DNA of 63,884 nucleotides from the NCBI GenBank assembly GCA_964642855.1, contig CAZXSK010000016.1:1-63884 (forward strand), read 5' to 3'. Shown here piece after piece: positions 40,924 to 49,280 of the stretch. This stretch comes from CAZXSK01 sp964642855. Lineage in GTDB: Bacteria; Planctomycetota; Phycisphaerae; SM23-33. Position 1 is the stretch's first letter. Every line of letters begins with the position of its first letter. A program made the translations under genes and the position numbers. The notes beneath the pieces were generated by a model. It searched no databases. It had not been told where the DNA came from and worked only from the letters and a program-made list of their open reading frames with translations.

Positions 40924-41760
40924 ATGGACGAACTGCTCAGGGCACTGATGATTTATCTCAACCGCCTCCGCGGGTACGACCCGCTGGTGGTCGGGGTGCA
41001 ACTGCTGCTGATCGGTATCGTGGTCTGGTGGGTCATGAAGTTCCTTCGCGGCACGCGCGGGGCGGGCATGGTCAAGGGCGCTGCAGTCCTGATCGCCATG
41101 GTGTACGTGGTGATCCGTCTGCTGCCCAAGAGCGAAGAATGGAAGCGCGTGGAATTCCTGTACGGCAAGTTCTTGCTCTTCGCGCTGGTGGCGTTTGTGA
41201 TTGCTTTCCAGCCCGAGTTGCGGCGGGCGCTGATGCAGATCGGCCAGGCAAGGCTTTTCCGTGGAGCCCGCAGCCAGGTCGCAAGGACGGCTGACTCGCT
41301 GATCGAAAGCGCAGCCTATCTCTCGCGCAACAAGATCGGTGCCCTGATGGCCGTCGAGCGATCCGTCGGGCTCGGCGCGCTGGTCGAGACCGGAACGCGT
41401 CTGGATTCCAGGCTTACCCCCAGCCTGCTGAATACGCTGTTCTACCCGGGCACTGCATTGCACGACATGGGCGTGGTGATCCGAGAGGATCGCATCGTAG
41501 CGGCAGGTTGTCAGTTCCCCCTGGCTGAGAGCGACGACGTGGACCGGTCGCTGGGCAGCAGGCATCGAGCGGCGCTGGGACTGGCACAGGATTCCGATGC
41601 GGTCGTGATCGTTGTCAGCGAAGAGACCGGGCGCGTGTCGTTGGCGTACGACGCCCAGTTGCACATCGGGCTGGAGCTTGAGAACCTCCGCGAGATGCTC
41701 ATCGGGCTGTTGAGTCCGAAGAAGACATCCAAGGGCCGGCGAAGACCTGCAACCGGATGA
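40924..41760 (+). CDS. cdaA: CdaA-type diadenylate cyclase with altered DGA motif
   Basis: 278 aa. Three membrane helices within residues 20-100 are followed by a DisA_N cyclase domain that makes c-di-AMP from two ATP. Family landmarks are KIGALMAVERSVGL, LNTLFYPGTALHD, GCQFPLAESDD, GSRHRAALGL (RHR at 213-215) and VVSEETGRVSLA. The catalytic DGA motif of the family reads Asp181-Met182-Gly183; the metal-binding Asp is kept but Gly-Ala is replaced. AGGAACC precedes the ATG. Followed 45 bases later by the YbbR/CdaR gene, its usual partner. Confidence 0.9.
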   Translation: MDELLRALMIYLNRLRGYDPLVVGVQLLLIGIVVWWVMKFLRGTRGAGMVKGAAVLIAMVYVVIRLLPKSEEWKRVEFLYGKFLLFALVAFVIAFQPELRRALMQIGQARLFRGARSQVARTADSLIESAAYLSRNKIGALMAVERSVGLGALVETGTRLDSRLTPSLLNTLFYPGTALHDMGVVIREDRIVAAGCQFPLAESDDVDRSLGSRHRAALGLAQDSDAVVIVVSEETGRVSLAYDAQLHIGLELENLREMLIGLLSPKKTSKGRRRPATG

Positions 41761-41805
41761 GCAGGAAGAAGACCGGCGGGGGGACCTGCCCCCGCAGTAC
41801 ACACC

Positions 41806-42912
41806 ATGGCCAAGAGCATGACCTACATGTTGGAGCCGCGACGCTACAGCCGACGCTGGTGGGCTGAGAACGCCAGGCGATTGGTGTGGGTGGTTCTCAT
41901 TACCGCGCTGATCTGGGTCTACGCGGACATGGAATTCACCGACGAGATGGAGTACTCCCTGACGGTCCGGCTGACGACGGCCAAGAATGGCAGCATCACG
42001 CTGGTCGAGCCCACCGATGGTCCGGACGTGGTTCGTCAGAGGGAAGTGATCGACGAGGAGATCCGCATTCGCCTGCGAGGTTCGCGGGGTGCCCTCGAGC
42101 AGGTTCGCGAGGAGTTCAACGACCGGCGATGGGTCGTGGACGTCGACGTGTCCGAGCGGTTCATTCGAGACCGGCAGCGGTACTCTCTGCAGGTTGATGC
42201 CCTGCTGAACCAGGCACTGGAACTCGATGAGGAAGGCCTGGTGGTAGTTTCTGCGTCTCGGGAGAGCATTGAGGTGCGCATGGAAGAGCGCATCCGGCTG
42301 GAGGTCCCGGTGCAGTTCGTGCCGACCAACGGCACGCTGGACGGACCGGCGGTGGTAAGCCCGGCCAAGGTGGGTGTTGTCGCGGCTGCGTCTCGCTGGG
42401 AGAAGATACTCACCGAAACCGACCGCGATCCGGTGCTTCGGGCGACCTACGACCTGTCGAATGTCACATCGGACAAGATCGAGACCGTTCCGGCGAAGAT
42501 CATTCCCATCCTGGCCGGGGTCAGCGTATCGCCCGAGCAGCCCACGGTGGAAGTCAAGCTCAAGGTGCAGGATCTCACCGAGAGGCTGACGCTGTCGGTG
42601 ATCGTTCGCGTGCTGACGCCACACACGTGGGCCTATGACGCCACGTGGGAGGAATACGAACTCGAATCCACCGAGGACTTCTGGTATCGCAAGGAAATCA
42701 CCGTTTCCGGCACCGAGACGAGCATCAATGAGCTCAAGCGGCAACAGAAGGACCTGGACGCCTACATCCAACTGAAGGATGACGACAAGGACAAAGGCTA
42801 CATCTCCAGGCCGGTGAAACTGCGCTTCCCGGACGGCGTGGACGTTGAGCTCGTCGGCCCGGCCCCGACCGTGTCCGTCCGGATGGTCAAGAAGGACTCC
42901 GCAGGCGGGTAG
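41806..42912 (+). CDS. cdaR: YbbR-domain protein, CdaR-like regulator of CdaA
   Basis: 368 aa. One N-terminal membrane helix (about residues 24-42, LVWVVLITALIWVYADME) followed by extracytoplasmic YbbR-type beta domains. The repeated strand pattern includes IRIRLRGSRGALEQVREEFNDRRWVVDVDVSE and TVEVKLKVQDLTERLTL. In Firmicutes CdaR binds and modulates CdaA; the same gene pairing here supports that role. The protein has about two to three YbbR repeats. It is the last gene of the cdaA unit; a separate promoter follows. Confidence 0.82.
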   Translation: MAKSMTYMLEPRRYSRRWWAENARRLVWVVLITALIWVYADMEFTDEMEYSLTVRLTTAKNGSITLVEPTDGPDVVRQREVIDEEIRIRLRGSRGALEQVREEFNDRRWVVDVDVSERFIRDRQRYSLQVDALLNQALELDEEGLVVVSASRESIEVRMEERIRLEVPVQFVPTNGTLDGPAVVSPAKVGVVAAASRWEKILTETDRDPVLRATYDLSNVTSDKIETVPAKIIPILAGVSVSPEQPTVEVKLKVQDLTERLTLSVIVRVLTPHTWAYDATWEEYELESTEDFWYRKEITVSGTETSINELKRQQKDLDAYIQLKDDDKDKGYISRPVKLRFPDGVDVELVGPAPTVSVRMVKKDSAGG

Positions 42913-42919
42913 TTCTCGC

Positions 42920-42947
42920 TTGAGAGTCTCCTGTTCCCGGCTATAAT
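42920..42947 (+). promoter_or_regulatory. Predicted promoter of the zinc-ribbon protein gene
   Basis: TTGAGA (42920-42925), 16-base spacer, consensus TATAAT (42942-42947), about 80 bases before ATG 43029. Confidence 0.6.
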
Positions 42948-43028
42948 CTCTTCCGGCCGGTCGCTGTGATCACGACTCGCCGAGGCCGGAATCATGCGTG
43001 GGGGCTCTTGCCAGCCGGGGAGCAACCG

Positions 43029-43400
43029 ATGATCATCTGGGGATCCAAGGCCGTTGAAAAGGTTCGCGATCGCAGCACGTTCTACTGCCCCTCCTGCCGC
43101 GCTTGCGTTCCGTGCTCGTTGATCGACGTCAAACGCTACTTCACGCTCTACTTCATCCCGCTGTTCCCCACGTCCACGCTGGGTTCGTATGTCCGCTGCG
43201 ACACCTGCGCCCGGGAGTTCGACCCGGGTGTTTTGCAGTACACCGAGAAAGACTACGTCGCCGCGTCCCAACCGGCCGCTCCGTGGGAGTGCATCGAGTG
43301 CGGGAACGTCAACTCCGGCGACGCCGACGCGTGCTTCCGATGTCACAGCCACCGCCAGGTCGGGGAGTCCTGCCCCCCTCCGCTCCCGCCCGGCTTCTGA
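43029..43400 (+). CDS. Zinc-ribbon protein with three Cys clusters
   Basis: 123 aa from ATG 43029, six bases after GGGGAG. Begins MIIWGSKAVEKVRDRSTFYCPSC. The first ribbon pairs CPSC/CVPC-type cysteines with a CDTC at about residue 58; the segment between (IDVKRYFTLYFIPLFPTSTLG) is typical of the zinc_ribbon_15-type protein with one short hydrophobic stretch. A second, RanBP2-like finger is WECIECGNVNSGDADACFRCHS. Function unknown. Confidence 0.75.
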   Translation: MIIWGSKAVEKVRDRSTFYCPSCRACVPCSLIDVKRYFTLYFIPLFPTSTLGSYVRCDTCAREFDPGVLQYTEKDYVAASQPAAPWECIECGNVNSGDADACFRCHSHRQVGESCPPPLPPGF

Positions 43401-43405
43401 GCGGC

Positions 43406-43434
43406 TTGCCATCTTCGCCCTCTTGGCCTAGAGT
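43406..43434 (+). promoter_or_regulatory. Predicted promoter of proA
   Basis: TTGCCA (43406-43411), 17-base spacer, TAGAGT (43429-43434), about 37 bases before the ATG. Confidence 0.5.
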
Positions 43435-43471
43435 ACCCCTGCACTGAAACCCTGCGCCCAGGAGACTCTCG

Positions 43472-44728
43472 ATGGATGCAAAGCAACTGGTGACGGAACT
43501 TGGCCGGTCGGCCCGCAAGGCGGCTGCCGTTCTCGCGACCACCCCCGGTGAGAAGCGGAACAACGCCCTGCGCACCTGCGCCGCAGCGATTCGCGACAGC
43601 AAACCGCACCTCCAGCGAGAGAACGAGAAGGACCTCGCCCGCAGCGACGAATTCGGCCTGACCTCGGCGATGGTCCAGAGGCTGACGCTCTCCGACCGCG
43701 TCGTCGAGTCGATGGCGACGGCGCTGGAAGAGATGGCCGCCCAGGTCGACCCGGTCGGCATGGCGGTAGCTGCCTGCAATCGCCCCAACGGTCTGCGCAT
43801 CGAGAAGCGTCGCGTGCCGATCGGGGTGGTGGGGATCGTCTTCGAGTCCCGGCCGAACGTCACGTCGGATGCGGGCGGGCTTTGTCTCAAGAGCGGAAAC
43901 GCATGCATTCTGCGCGGCGGCAAGGAAGCGATGCATTCCAACCAGGCGATCGCCCGGGCGATCCGCGCCGGGCTGGAGGCAGCCGACCTTCCCGGGGCGT
44001 CGGTGCAGGTCATCGACACCCCCGACCGCGCCGTCGTACCCGCGATGGCCACCGCGGAGGGACTGATCGACCTGATCATCCCCCGCGGCGGGGAAGGGCT
44101 GATCCGCGCGGTCACACAGGCTGCGACGATCCCCGTCATCAAGCACTACGACGGCATCTGTCACGTCTACGTGCACGCCGAAGCCGACCTGGACATGGCC
44201 GAGGCCATCGCCCTCAACGCCAAAACCCAGAAGCCCGGCGTCTGCAATGCCATGGAAACCTTGCTGGTCGATGCCGCCGTAGCCGATGAGTTCCTGCCTC
44301 GCGCAGCGAAGAAGCTTGCCGAAGCAGGCGTCGAACTGCGTGGCTGCGACCGCAGCCGGGCGATCTTCGCGGACATGAAGCCCGCCTCCGAAGATGACTG
44401 GGCGGCCGAGTACCTCGAGATGATCCTCGCAGTGCGGGTAGTCGACAGTCTGCCCGCGGCGATCGAGCACATCAACACATTTGGCAGCAAGCACACCGAC
44501 GCGATCGTCACCCGGTCGATCGCTGCGGCTGACGCGTTCGTCACGGCGGTCGACTCGGCCAGCGTGATGGTCAACGCGTCGACCCGCTTCAGCGACGGCG
44601 GGGAATACGGGCTGGGCGCCGAGATCGGCATCAGCACCGACAAGCTTCACGCACGCGGTCCGATGGGCGCCGAGGACCTGACGACCACCAAGTGGATCGT
44701 CACCGGCCAGGGGCACGTCCGCACGTGA
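43472..44728 (+). CDS. proA: Gamma-glutamyl phosphate reductase
   Basis: 418-aa aldehyde-dehydrogenase-fold enzyme, second step of proline synthesis from glutamate. Motifs: RVPIGVVGIVFESRPNVTSDAGGLCLKSGNACILRGGKEA, then VIKHYDGICHVYV and the active-site Cys258 in KPGVCNAMETLL; C-terminal FSDGGEYGLGAEIGISTDKLHARGPMG. AGGAGACT precedes the ATG. proC lies at 60300-61103; proB is not in the window. The stop overlaps the next gene through GTGA. Confidence 0.97.
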   Translation: MDAKQLVTELGRSARKAAAVLATTPGEKRNNALRTCAAAIRDSKPHLQRENEKDLARSDEFGLTSAMVQRLTLSDRVVESMATALEEMAAQVDPVGMAVAACNRPNGLRIEKRRVPIGVVGIVFESRPNVTSDAGGLCLKSGNACILRGGKEAMHSNQAIARAIRAGLEAADLPGASVQVIDTPDRAVVPAMATAEGLIDLIIPRGGEGLIRAVTQAATIPVIKHYDGICHVYVHAEADLDMAEAIALNAKTQKPGVCNAMETLLVDAAVADEFLPRAAKKLAEAGVELRGCDRSRAIFADMKPASEDDWAAEYLEMILAVRVVDSLPAAIEHINTFGSKHTDAIVTRSIAAADAFVTAVDSASVMVNASTRFSDGGEYGLGAEIGISTDKLHARGPMGAEDLTTTKWIVTGQGHVRT

Positions 44729-45018
44729 CCGCCCCGGGCGACAGCCCGTTGTTGTGTCACCGATGCGGATGCGATCTAACACCGGGAAAGGGTGACTGGT
44801 ACGTCGTGCGGATTGAAGCCTTCGCCGACCCGACCCCCGCGCCGATCAACGAAGAAGACCTCGGCCGCGACATTGGCGGCGAGCTCGACATGCTCATCCA
44901 GAGCATGCAGGGCATGAGCGAGCAGGAGTTGATGGACAGCATCTACCGCAGGCTGACGATCACGCTGTGCGCTTCGTGCTATCGAGGCTGGATCGAGGAC
45001 CCAGCCAGCGGCTCGTAG
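44725..45018 (+). CDS. Small protein with two CxxC pairs, coupled to proA
   Basis: 97 aa from GTG 44725, overlapping the proA stop. Opens TAPGDSPLLCHRCGCDLTPGKGDWYVVRIEAFADPTPAP, and ends LTITLCASCYRGWIEDP; the two CxxC pairs likely bind one zinc. An acidic helical middle contains DIGGELDMLIQSMQGMSEQELMDSIYRRL. Function unknown; the coupling suggests expression with proA. Confidence 0.72.
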   Translation: MTAPGDSPLLCHRCGCDLTPGKGDWYVVRIEAFADPTPAPINEEDLGRDIGGELDMLIQSMQGMSEQELMDSIYRRLTITLCASCYRGWIEDPASGS

Positions 45019-45042
45019 CCCCGGCTGTGTGCTTGCCCTCGC

Positions 45043-45495
45043 CTACCGGCCAATTGCCGATCGGGTGCGCTGGAGCTGCTGGCGGAATTCCGTTTCGCTC
45101 ATGAGCTTCACCGAACCGCCGAGCAACAGAACCAGCCTCTGACCCGACGGCGGGGGAGGGTCCTGGTAGACCAGGATATTCTCCGGGTCGTCATCGGTCG
45201 ACTGGCCCGAGACGTACGTAACGCCCGGCAGGCTGGCTCCTGCGTCTGCGAGCGAGTCGGGGAACTGTCCCCCGTGATCAGCAGCGAGCATCTTCAGCGT
45301 GGAACCCAGCTGCTTGAGATTCGCCTCGCTGACCATCTTCTCGGCGTGCTTCCTGGCCCCGATGACGGTTTCGAGGTATCCCCCGCCCTCGCTTTCGGCG
45401 GAGTTGGCGTCTTCGTCATCGCCGCAGCCGGCCAGTGCGACGATCAGCAGCAGGGTGGGAAGCGCAGCTGGCAGCAGGAATTGGCGGGTGTTCAT
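45043..45495 (-). CDS. Predicted lipoprotein of 150 aa
   Basis: Starts MNTRQFLLPAALPTLLLIV with lipobox ALAGC. The mature part resembles the globular section of planctomycete pseudopilin-like proteins (ANLKQLGSTLKMLAADHGGQFPDSLADAG, followed by NILVYQDPPPPSGQRLVLLLGGSVKLMSETEFRQQL). It lacks a prepilin signal. The ATG follows AAAGGAG. Divergent from aspS. Confidence 0.75.
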   Translation of the reverse strand: MNTRQFLLPAALPTLLLIVALAGCGDDEDANSAESEGGGYLETVIGARKHAEKMVSEANLKQLGSTLKMLAADHGGQFPDSLADAGASLPGVTYVSGQSTDDDPENILVYQDPPPPSGQRLVLLLGGSVKLMSETEFRQQLQRTRSAIGR

Positions 45496-45622
45496 GGAAC
45501 CTTCTCCTTTCAACGAGGTTCGGTAGGGAAAGGCCTCGGCGGGTCCTTCCCGCTGCACACTGTAGCGGCCGGGTACCGTCGATACCAGTCTCTCGCCCCG
45601 GCGGGGGAACTGCGCAGAGGTG

Positions 45623-45650
45623 TTGCGAAATTCGCGAAATCGAGTAGCAT
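45623..45650 (+). promoter_or_regulatory. Predicted promoter of aspS containing a palindrome
   Basis: TTGCGA (45623-45628), 16-base spacer, TAGCAT (45645-45650). The perfect palindrome GCGAA-A-TTCGC (45625-45635) overlaps the -35 and spacer. No equivalent of a T-box leader is seen. Confidence 0.5.
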
Positions 45651-45714
45651 GGGCAGACTCGCGCCTGCGTTGGCGCGGCCCTTACTGTACCTTTTCCCCA
45701 AAGAGACTGTCAGC

Positions 45715-47538
45715 ATGGAAACGTTCAGCGACGAAGCGTTGCAGCGAACGCATCATTGCGGCGAGCTGAGGCTTGCCGACGATGAGCGTCGGGTTCGGCT
45801 TTGCGGCTGGGTTCGCAGCTATCGCGATCACGGCGGCGTGGTCTTCATCGACCTTCGAGATCGGGAGGGCATTACGCAGGTGGTCTTCGACCTTCCTGCC
45901 GACCCGAATAACGCTGACGACCAGGCCCGCTACGAGCTTGCCCGTTCGCTCCGCAATGAATGGGTGATCGCCATCGCCGGCAAGGTCCGTCCCCGGGGCG
46001 AGGATCGCATCAACCCCAAGCTCCCCACCGGTGAGATCGAGGTCATCGCCGACGAGCTGTACCTGCTGAACCGCTCCGAGACCGTCCCGTTCGAGCCCGA
46101 CGAGTTCAGCAGCGTCCAGGAAGAGCTCCGGCTGAAGTACCGCTACGTGGACATCCGCAGGCCCGCGATGACCCACGCCCTTCGCCTGCGCCACCGGATC
46201 TGCAGCGCGATGCGTCGCGTACTCGACGAAGCCGACTTCGTGGAGGTCGAAACGCCGTTTCTGACCAAGTCCACGCCCGAAGGCGCGCGGGACTTCCTCG
46301 TGCCCTCGCGCATCCAGCAGGGCGAGTTCTACGCCCTGCCCCAGAGCCCGCAGCTGTTCAAGCAGATCCTCATGGTCGGCGGCATGGACCGGTACTACCA
46401 GATCGTCCGTTGCTTCCGCGACGAGGATCTCCGGGCCGACCGCCAGCCCGAGTTCACCCAATTGGACCTGGAGATGAGCTTCTGCAGCGAGCCAGACGTC
46501 ATGGGCGTGACCAACGACCTGATGCGGGCGGTCTGCGAGGTATCCGATCAGCCCTTCCCCGACGAGGTCCCGCAGATGACCTACGCCGAGGCGATGGCCC
46601 GTTACGGTATGGACGCCCCGGACATGCGCTTCGAGATGTACCTGCACGACGTGTCCGACGTGGTTGCCAGAACCGAGTTCAAGGTCTTCACCCAGACGCT
46701 GGAGTCCGGCGGGGTGGTTAAGTGTCTCGCCCCCAGGGGCGGGGCGAAGTTCACCCGCAAGGAGATCGACGCCTACACCGCCTACGCAGCCGAGTACGGC
46801 GCGAAGGGTCTGGCGTGGTGCAAGATCGAGGACGGACAGTTCGCCGGTGGCGTGAGCAAGTTCCTGCCCGAGGACGTCCAGGCCGCCCTGCGGGAACGCA
46901 CCGGCGCAGCCGACGGGGACATCCTGATGTTCATGGCCGACAAGCCCACGGTTGTCCATCGGGTGCTGGGCGAACTCCGTGAAAAACTCGGCAAGGACAT
47001 GGAGCTCTACGATCCCTCGGAGCTTGCCTGGTGCTGGGTGACGGATTTCCCGCTGGTGGAATGGAACGAGGACGAGAACCGCTGGGATCCGCTGCACCAC
47101 CCGTTCACGGCTCCCAAGGGCGAGGACCTGCACCTGATGGACAGCGACCCGGGCAGCGTCCGCAGCCGGGCGTACGACCTGGTCTGCAACGGCACGGAGA
47201 TGGGCGGCGGGTCGGTTCGTATTCACAACATCGAGCTGCAGCGCCGCGTCTTCCGGATGCTGGGCATCGAGGAAGAGGAAGCCCACGAGAAGTTCGACTT
47301 CCTGCTCAACGCGCTTCGCTACGGCGCGCCGCCGCACGGCGGGTTGGCGCTGGGTCTGGATCGCGTGGTGATGATCATGACCGGCGCGGCGTCGCTGCGT
47401 GACGTAATCGCCTTCCCGAAGACCCAGAAGGGCACCTGCCCTCTGACCTCCGCCCCGAGCGCGGTTGATGATCGCCAACTGGCCGAGCTGGACCTGCGCG
47501 TCATCACTCCGCCGGCAGAGGAGAAGGAATCGAAGTGA
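45715..47538 (+). CDS. aspS: Aspartyl-tRNA synthetase
   Basis: 607-aa class IIb synthetase of bacterial type. N-terminal anticodon-binding OB fold (RVRLCGWVRSYRDHGGVVFIDLRDREGITQVVF); class II motif 2 (YYQIVRCFRDEDLRADRQPEFTQLDLEMSF); an inserted GAD domain typical of bacteria (about 290-420); motif 3 HGGLALGLDRVVMIMTGAASLRDVIAFPK. The stop overlaps the next gene by four bases. Confidence 0.97.
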   Translation: METFSDEALQRTHHCGELRLADDERRVRLCGWVRSYRDHGGVVFIDLRDREGITQVVFDLPADPNNADDQARYELARSLRNEWVIAIAGKVRPRGEDRINPKLPTGEIEVIADELYLLNRSETVPFEPDEFSSVQEELRLKYRYVDIRRPAMTHALRLRHRICSAMRRVLDEADFVEVETPFLTKSTPEGARDFLVPSRIQQGEFYALPQSPQLFKQILMVGGMDRYYQIVRCFRDEDLRADRQPEFTQLDLEMSFCSEPDVMGVTNDLMRAVCEVSDQPFPDEVPQMTYAEAMARYGMDAPDMRFEMYLHDVSDVVARTEFKVFTQTLESGGVVKCLAPRGGAKFTRKEIDAYTAYAAEYGAKGLAWCKIEDGQFAGGVSKFLPEDVQAALRERTGAADGDILMFMADKPTVVHRVLGELREKLGKDMELYDPSELAWCWVTDFPLVEWNEDENRWDPLHHPFTAPKGEDLHLMDSDPGSVRSRAYDLVCNGTEMGGGSVRIHNIELQRRVFRMLGIEEEEAHEKFDFLLNALRYGAPPHGGLALGLDRVVMIMTGAASLRDVIAFPKTQKGTCPLTSAPSAVDDRQLAELDLRVITPPAEEKESK

Positions 47539-47981
47539 GCGAGTCGGGCGAGCGAGCACGAGCGGCGTTCCTGGACGGCCTGAACTGCGCCCAGGCGGTG
47601 CTGGCGACGTTCTGCGAGCCCCTGGGGCTGGACCGTGCGACGGCCATCCGCCTGGCTGAATCCCTGGGAGGGGGCATCGGCGGGATGGGGCTGACCTGTG
47701 GCGCGCTGTCCGGCGGATCGCTGGTGCTGGGCCTGAAGCTTGGCCGGACGCAGCCCGTGGACCCCCAGGCCAAGGAAGCCACGCGCCAGGCGGTGCGGGA
47801 GCTGTTTGCCGACTTCGCCCGCCGGCAGGACAGTTGCATGTGCAGCGAGATCGTCGGCATCGACATGACCGATCCCGACCAGGTTGCCCGCGCCCGGGAA
47901 GAGGGGCTCTTTCGCCAGCGCTGCCCCGATGCCGTCGCCGACGCTGCGGAGATCGTCCAGCAGATGCTCGCCGAGAGCTGA
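47535..47981 (+). CDS. C_GCAxxG_C_C-family protein
   Basis: 148 aa from GTG 47535, overlapping the aspS stop. FLDGLNCAQAVLATF, LGGGIGGMGLTCGALSGG, DSCMCSEIVG and FRQRCPDAV give the ordered cysteines and glycine-rich helix of the C_GCAxxG_C_C (PF09719) redox-protein family. Function is unproven; the conserved cysteines suggest a redox or metal role. Ends before a strong terminator. Confidence 0.85.
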   Translation: MSESGERARAAFLDGLNCAQAVLATFCEPLGLDRATAIRLAESLGGGIGGMGLTCGALSGGSLVLGLKLGRTQPVDPQAKEATRQAVRELFADFARRQDSCMCSEIVGIDMTDPDQVARAREEGLFRQRCPDAVADAAEIVQQMLAES

Positions 47982-48006
47982 ATGCCTGCGTCCTGACTGC
48001 GATATT

Positions 48007-48040
48007 GCCCGTCCGGCCCCAGGGGGTCGGGCGGGTTTTT
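48007..48040 (+). terminator. Rho-independent terminator after the aspS unit
   Basis: CCCG and CCGGCCCC pair with GGGGGTCGG and CGGG with small bulges, followed by TTTTT (48036-48040). Confidence 0.78.
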
Positions 48041-48128
48041 CATTGCCCGCAGGCCTCCCTGCGCCCCACAATATCAACCGACGGGGGCACTTGGGACACC
48101 GATCATCGCTGACGCATGGAGGTGCGGC

Positions 48129-49211
48129 ATGTCACGGATGTTCAGCAGTCGTCGCAAGACCATCGGCCTCGCGCCGGGCAGCCTGGTGTATGTCGGCCAG
48201 GCCGACCAGCAGGAAACGAAGATCTCCCTGATCGAGTACGACGAAGGCGACTTCGAGCAGGTCGCCCTCGACGCTCCCGCCGATGCAACCCGCTCCACGC
48301 AGACCCCATCGGTCTCGTGGATCAATGTCGACGGGCTCCGCGATGTGGTGGCCATCGATGAGCTCGGAAAGCTCTTCGGCGTTCATCCGTTGACGCTGGA
48401 GGACGTGGTGAACACCACCCAGCGGCCTAAGGTCAGCGTCGATCCGGACTCTGCGTTCGTGGTGCTCAAGATGCTCTCCTGGGACGACGAAAGCCAGCGA
48501 TTGGTCAGCGAGCAGGTCAGCCTGATCTTCGGCGACGGGTACCTGTTGAGCTTCCAGGAGAGGCCCGGCGACGTGTTCGGGCCCGTGCGGGCGAGAATCC
48601 GTAACAGCCAGGGGCACATCCGCCACGGCGGGGCGGACTACCTGGCCTTTGCGCTGATGGACGCGATCGTTGACAACTATTACCTCGTGATCGAGAAGCT
48701 CGGGGATCGCATCGAGGCGTTGGAGCAGGAAATCGCCGACGATCCGTCGCCCGAGACGCTCGGCCAGCTTCATCGGTTGAAGCGGGAGGTGGCCGTACTC
48801 CGCCGGGCGTGCTGGCCGCTGCGGGAGGAGATCGGCCTGCTGGTCCGTAACGAGGTCCCCCTGATCCGCCCGGATACCAAGCCCTACCTGCGTGACCTCT
48901 ATGACCACGCGATCCAGACCATCGATCTCTCGGAGACCCTGCGGGACCTGAGCTCCAGCCTGCAGGACCTGTATCTCTCGAGCATTTCCCACCGGACGAA
49001 TGAGGTGATGAAGGTCCTGACGATCATCGCGACGATTTTCATCCCGCTGAGCTTCGTGGTCGGGCTGTACGGCATGAACTTCAACCCCGAGGTATCGCCC
49101 TGGAACATGCCCGAAACCCAGTGGTACTGGGGGTATCCGTTCGTTCTGGGGGTGCTGCTTGCCGTTGTGTTGATCATGCTGATGTTCTTCCGCAGAAAAA
49201 GGTGGCTGTAA
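48129..49211 (+). CDS. corA: CorA-type divalent cation transporter
   Basis: 360 aa. Large cytoplasmic N-terminal domain with VHPLTLEDVVNTTQRPKV, long helix EALEQEIADDPSPETLGQLHRLKREVAVLRRACWPLREE, then two C-terminal membrane helices separated by the signature YGMNF (GMN at 315-317), ending RRKRWL. Forms Mg2+/Co2+/Ni2+ channels as pentamers. GGAGGTG precedes the ATG. Confidence 0.95.
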   Translation: MSRMFSSRRKTIGLAPGSLVYVGQADQQETKISLIEYDEGDFEQVALDAPADATRSTQTPSVSWINVDGLRDVVAIDELGKLFGVHPLTLEDVVNTTQRPKVSVDPDSAFVVLKMLSWDDESQRLVSEQVSLIFGDGYLLSFQERPGDVFGPVRARIRNSQGHIRHGGADYLAFALMDAIVDNYYLVIEKLGDRIEALEQEIADDPSPETLGQLHRLKREVAVLRRACWPLREEIGLLVRNEVPLIRPDTKPYLRDLYDHAIQTIDLSETLRDLSSSLQDLYLSSISHRTNEVMKVLTIIATIFIPLSFVVGLYGMNFNPEVSPWNMPETQWYWGYPFVLGVLLAVVLIMLMFFRRKRWL

Positions 49212-49280
49212 CGCGCAAGCGGTAGGTTTTCCGTGAATCTTGCCCCGTCGGGGTCCGATGCATTCGTGGGGAGATACCAC

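Noticed and set aside
39610..42771. 1053-codon minus-strand open frame opposite ftsH-folP-cdaA-cdaR
   Set aside because: It lies antisense to four well-identified genes and has the Arg/Gln/His-rich composition of GC-driven shadow frames. No domain is recognisable.
45682..47559. 625-codon minus-strand frame opposite aspS
   Set aside because: Shadow of aspS; the sequence shows only GC-biased antisense composition.
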